Part shown: piece by piece, positions 62,968 through 64,000 of the stretch | Numbering within the stretch: position 1 is the stretch's first letter | Layout of the letters: each line of letters begins with the position of its first letter | Assembly (NCBI RefSeq): GCF_030066995.1 | Contig: NZ_JASJAP010000001.1 | Location: 248,001-312,000 of the forward strand | Direction of reading: 5' to 3' | DNA from: Erythrobacter sp. | GTDB lineage: Bacteria; Pseudomonadota; Alphaproteobacteria; Sphingomonadales; Sphingomonadaceae | Length of the DNA: 64,000 nucleotides | Program-made: the position numbers and the translations under genes | Notes under the pieces: model-generated | What the model was told of the DNA's origin: nothing | Database searches by the model: none | Seen by the model: only the letters and a program-made list of their open reading frames with translations

Positions 62968-63717
62968 ATGGCAGGTGAAATTCTTGATAATCAGGGGCGC
63001 GGCGATGCCGTTTGGTCATGGCCGCCGATCCACCCCGAAGGTCGCAAATTTGGCGTCATTGCGCTGGGTATAAGCCTGGTGCCGCTGTTCTTTGGCTGGG
63101 TGTTTGCGTTTGCGCTGATGCTGGGAGTGTCGGCGTGGGTTTTCGCGTTCTTCCGCGATCCCGAGCGCGTTGTTCCGCAGGCGGAGAGCGCGATCGTTGC
63201 GCCCGCCGACGGGCTCGTCTCGCTGATCAGTGTCGTCGAACCTCCGCTCGAGCTTCAGGTAGAGGACGGTTCGGGCACGCGCGGGCTGCCTCCGGGCCCG
63301 GTCACGCGCGTTTCGATCTTCATGAGTGTGTTCGACGTGCACATCAATCGGGCGCCGATTGCGGGAACCGTGCGGCGGCTGGTCTATATGCCGGGCAAGT
63401 TCATGAACGCGGATCTCGACAAGGCAAGCGAAGAGAACGAGCGCCAGCACATTCTGGTCGAGCGCGGCGACGGCGCGCTTGTGGGCTTTACCCAGATTGC
63501 CGGGCTGGTTGCCCGTCGTATCGTGCCGTTCGTGAAGCCGGGCGACACGGTTGCCAAGGGTCAGCGGGTCGGTCTGATCCGCTTTGGCAGCCGGGTCGAT
63601 GTCTATCTTCCCGCCGGGACTGACCCCAAGATTCTGCTTGGCCAGAAGGTCATTGCCGGTGAAACCGTGCTGGCCGAGATTGGCTCCCAGGGATTGCTGG
63701 AGGGGATTGCCCAGTGA
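62968..63717 (+). CDS. psd: Phosphatidylserine decarboxylase proenzyme
   Basis: A 249-residue membrane enzyme that converts phosphatidylserine to phosphatidylethanolamine. After a hydrophobic N-terminal segment ([20 protein letters not shown]) come [17 protein letters not shown]-like [22 protein letters not shown] and the autocatalytic cleavage box [11 protein letters not shown] (Gly-Ser, about residues 207-208), whose Ser becomes the pyruvoyl group. This is the short alphaproteobacterial type. ATG 62968 is used; a GTG at 62959 is possible. The CDP-diacylglycerol-serine transferase start lies at its end. Confidence 0.93.
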   Translation: MAGEILDNQGRGDAVWSWPPIHPEGRKFGVIALGISLVPLFFGWVFAFALMLGVSAWVFAFFRDPERVVPQAESAIVAPADGLVSLISVVEPPLELQVEDGSGTRGLPPGPVTRVSIFMSVFDVHINRAPIAGTVRRLVYMPGKFMNADLDKASEENERQHILVERGDGALVGFTQIAGLVARRIVPFVKPGDTVAKGQRVGLIRFGSRVDVYLPAGTDPKILLGQKVIAGETVLAEIGSQGLLEGIAQ

Positions 63718-64000
63718 TCCTCGCGCCAAGGTCTCCAACTTGAGTCGGCTTCCGTCTCGCAAGAGCCGGGCAAACCTGGTCTCGCGCGTCGGTCCCAAGG
63801 CCGCAGAGGATGAGGACGACGAGCGGGTCGTCGGCGCCGGTTCCGGTCTCACGCTGCGCGCCATGCTGCCGAACGCGATCACCGCGGCGGCGCTGTGCTC
63901 TGGCCTGACTGGTGTGCGCTTTGCGATTGATGGCGCGTGGTCTTACGCGATCCTCGCCGTGGTGCTTGCCGCCGTTCTTGACGGTGTTGACGGGCGCATC
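63707..64000 (+). CDS. pssA: CDP-diacylglycerol-serine O-phosphatidyltransferase (5' part, runs off the window)
   Basis: A frame overlapping the psd stop reads [20 protein letters not shown], then [20 protein letters not shown] and [18 protein letters not shown] at the window end. The final DGxDGR is the start of the CDP-alcohol phosphatidyltransferase signature. The pssA-psd pair is a standard phospholipid-synthesis arrangement in alphaproteobacteria. The start is uncertain (TTG at 63707 or 63740); no ATG is available upstream in frame. The gene is cut by the window edge. Confidence 0.8.
   Translation, partial: MPSDPRAKVSNLSRLPSRKSRANLVSRVGPKAAEDEDDERVVGAGSGLTLRAMLPNAITAAALCSGLTGVRFAIDGAWSYAILAVVLAAVLDGVDGRI

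Overview
The window looks like a chromosomal segment of a GC-rich alphaproteobacterium, most likely a sphingomonad of the Erythrobacter/Erythrobacteraceae type. Supporting signs are a TonB-receptor/KAS III/sterol-desaturase style gene content, an alphaproteobacterial small SRP RNA lying just before dnaX, a mitochondrial-type complex I accessory subunit, and a long-chain polyprenyl diphosphate synthase. The assignment is inferred from gene content and style, not from a database search.

Region 1 (1-17.5 kb) is ordinary housekeeping backbone: the end of a uracil-DNA glycosylase-like gene, an ABC-F ATPase, a SIMPL-domain protein, a PepSY protein with an OmpR-type response regulator and histidine kinase, chorismate mutase, polyprenyl diphosphate synthase, HrpB helicase, a complex I subunit, SRP RNA, dnaX, a YbaB/EbfC protein, Lon protease, HU, a lipoprotein, an RlmB-type rRNA methyltransferase and tRNA-Tyr.

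Region 2 (about 17.5-41.6 kb) is a genomic island inserted at the 3' end of tRNA-Tyr(GTA). A P4-type integrase sits beside the tRNA. AlpA and excisionase-like genes sit at the far end. GTGTGGGGA-type repeats occur at both ends, and a degenerate copy of the tRNA 3' end lies at about 41.57 kb. The island carries a SatD-like / DUF3307-like / metallo-beta-lactamase cluster. It also carries a cassette with a membrane-anchored haloalkane dehalogenase and a TetR regulator, bounded by a direct repeat. A mobilisation module follows (TraA relaxase with a recognisable oriT, TraC, TraD, DUF6118) with no type IV secretion genes. Finally there is a 10.4-kb four-gene operon: a STAND-type ATPase with a C-terminal PD-(D/E)xK nuclease motif, a TerB-domain membrane protein, a BrxD-like ATPase and an Lhr-like helicase. 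That operon is the best candidate here for an incompletely described defence system.

Region 3 (41.6-64 kb) returns to backbone-like composition. It begins with a molybdenum hydroxylase pair (2Fe-2S and Mo-binding subunits) and a beta-propeller lipoprotein. A complete operon of the 'urea carboxylase' type follows: an ABC transporter, a NikR-like regulator that has lost most nickel ligands, two DUF1989 proteins, a biotin-dependent carboxylase and allophanate hydrolase. By current knowledge of such operons this most likely assimilates nitrogen from guanidine. After it come a sterol desaturase-family enzyme, a membrane protein, a TonB-dependent receptor, a KAS III-like enzyme, and the start of the phosphatidylserine decarboxylase / phosphatidylserine synthase pair.
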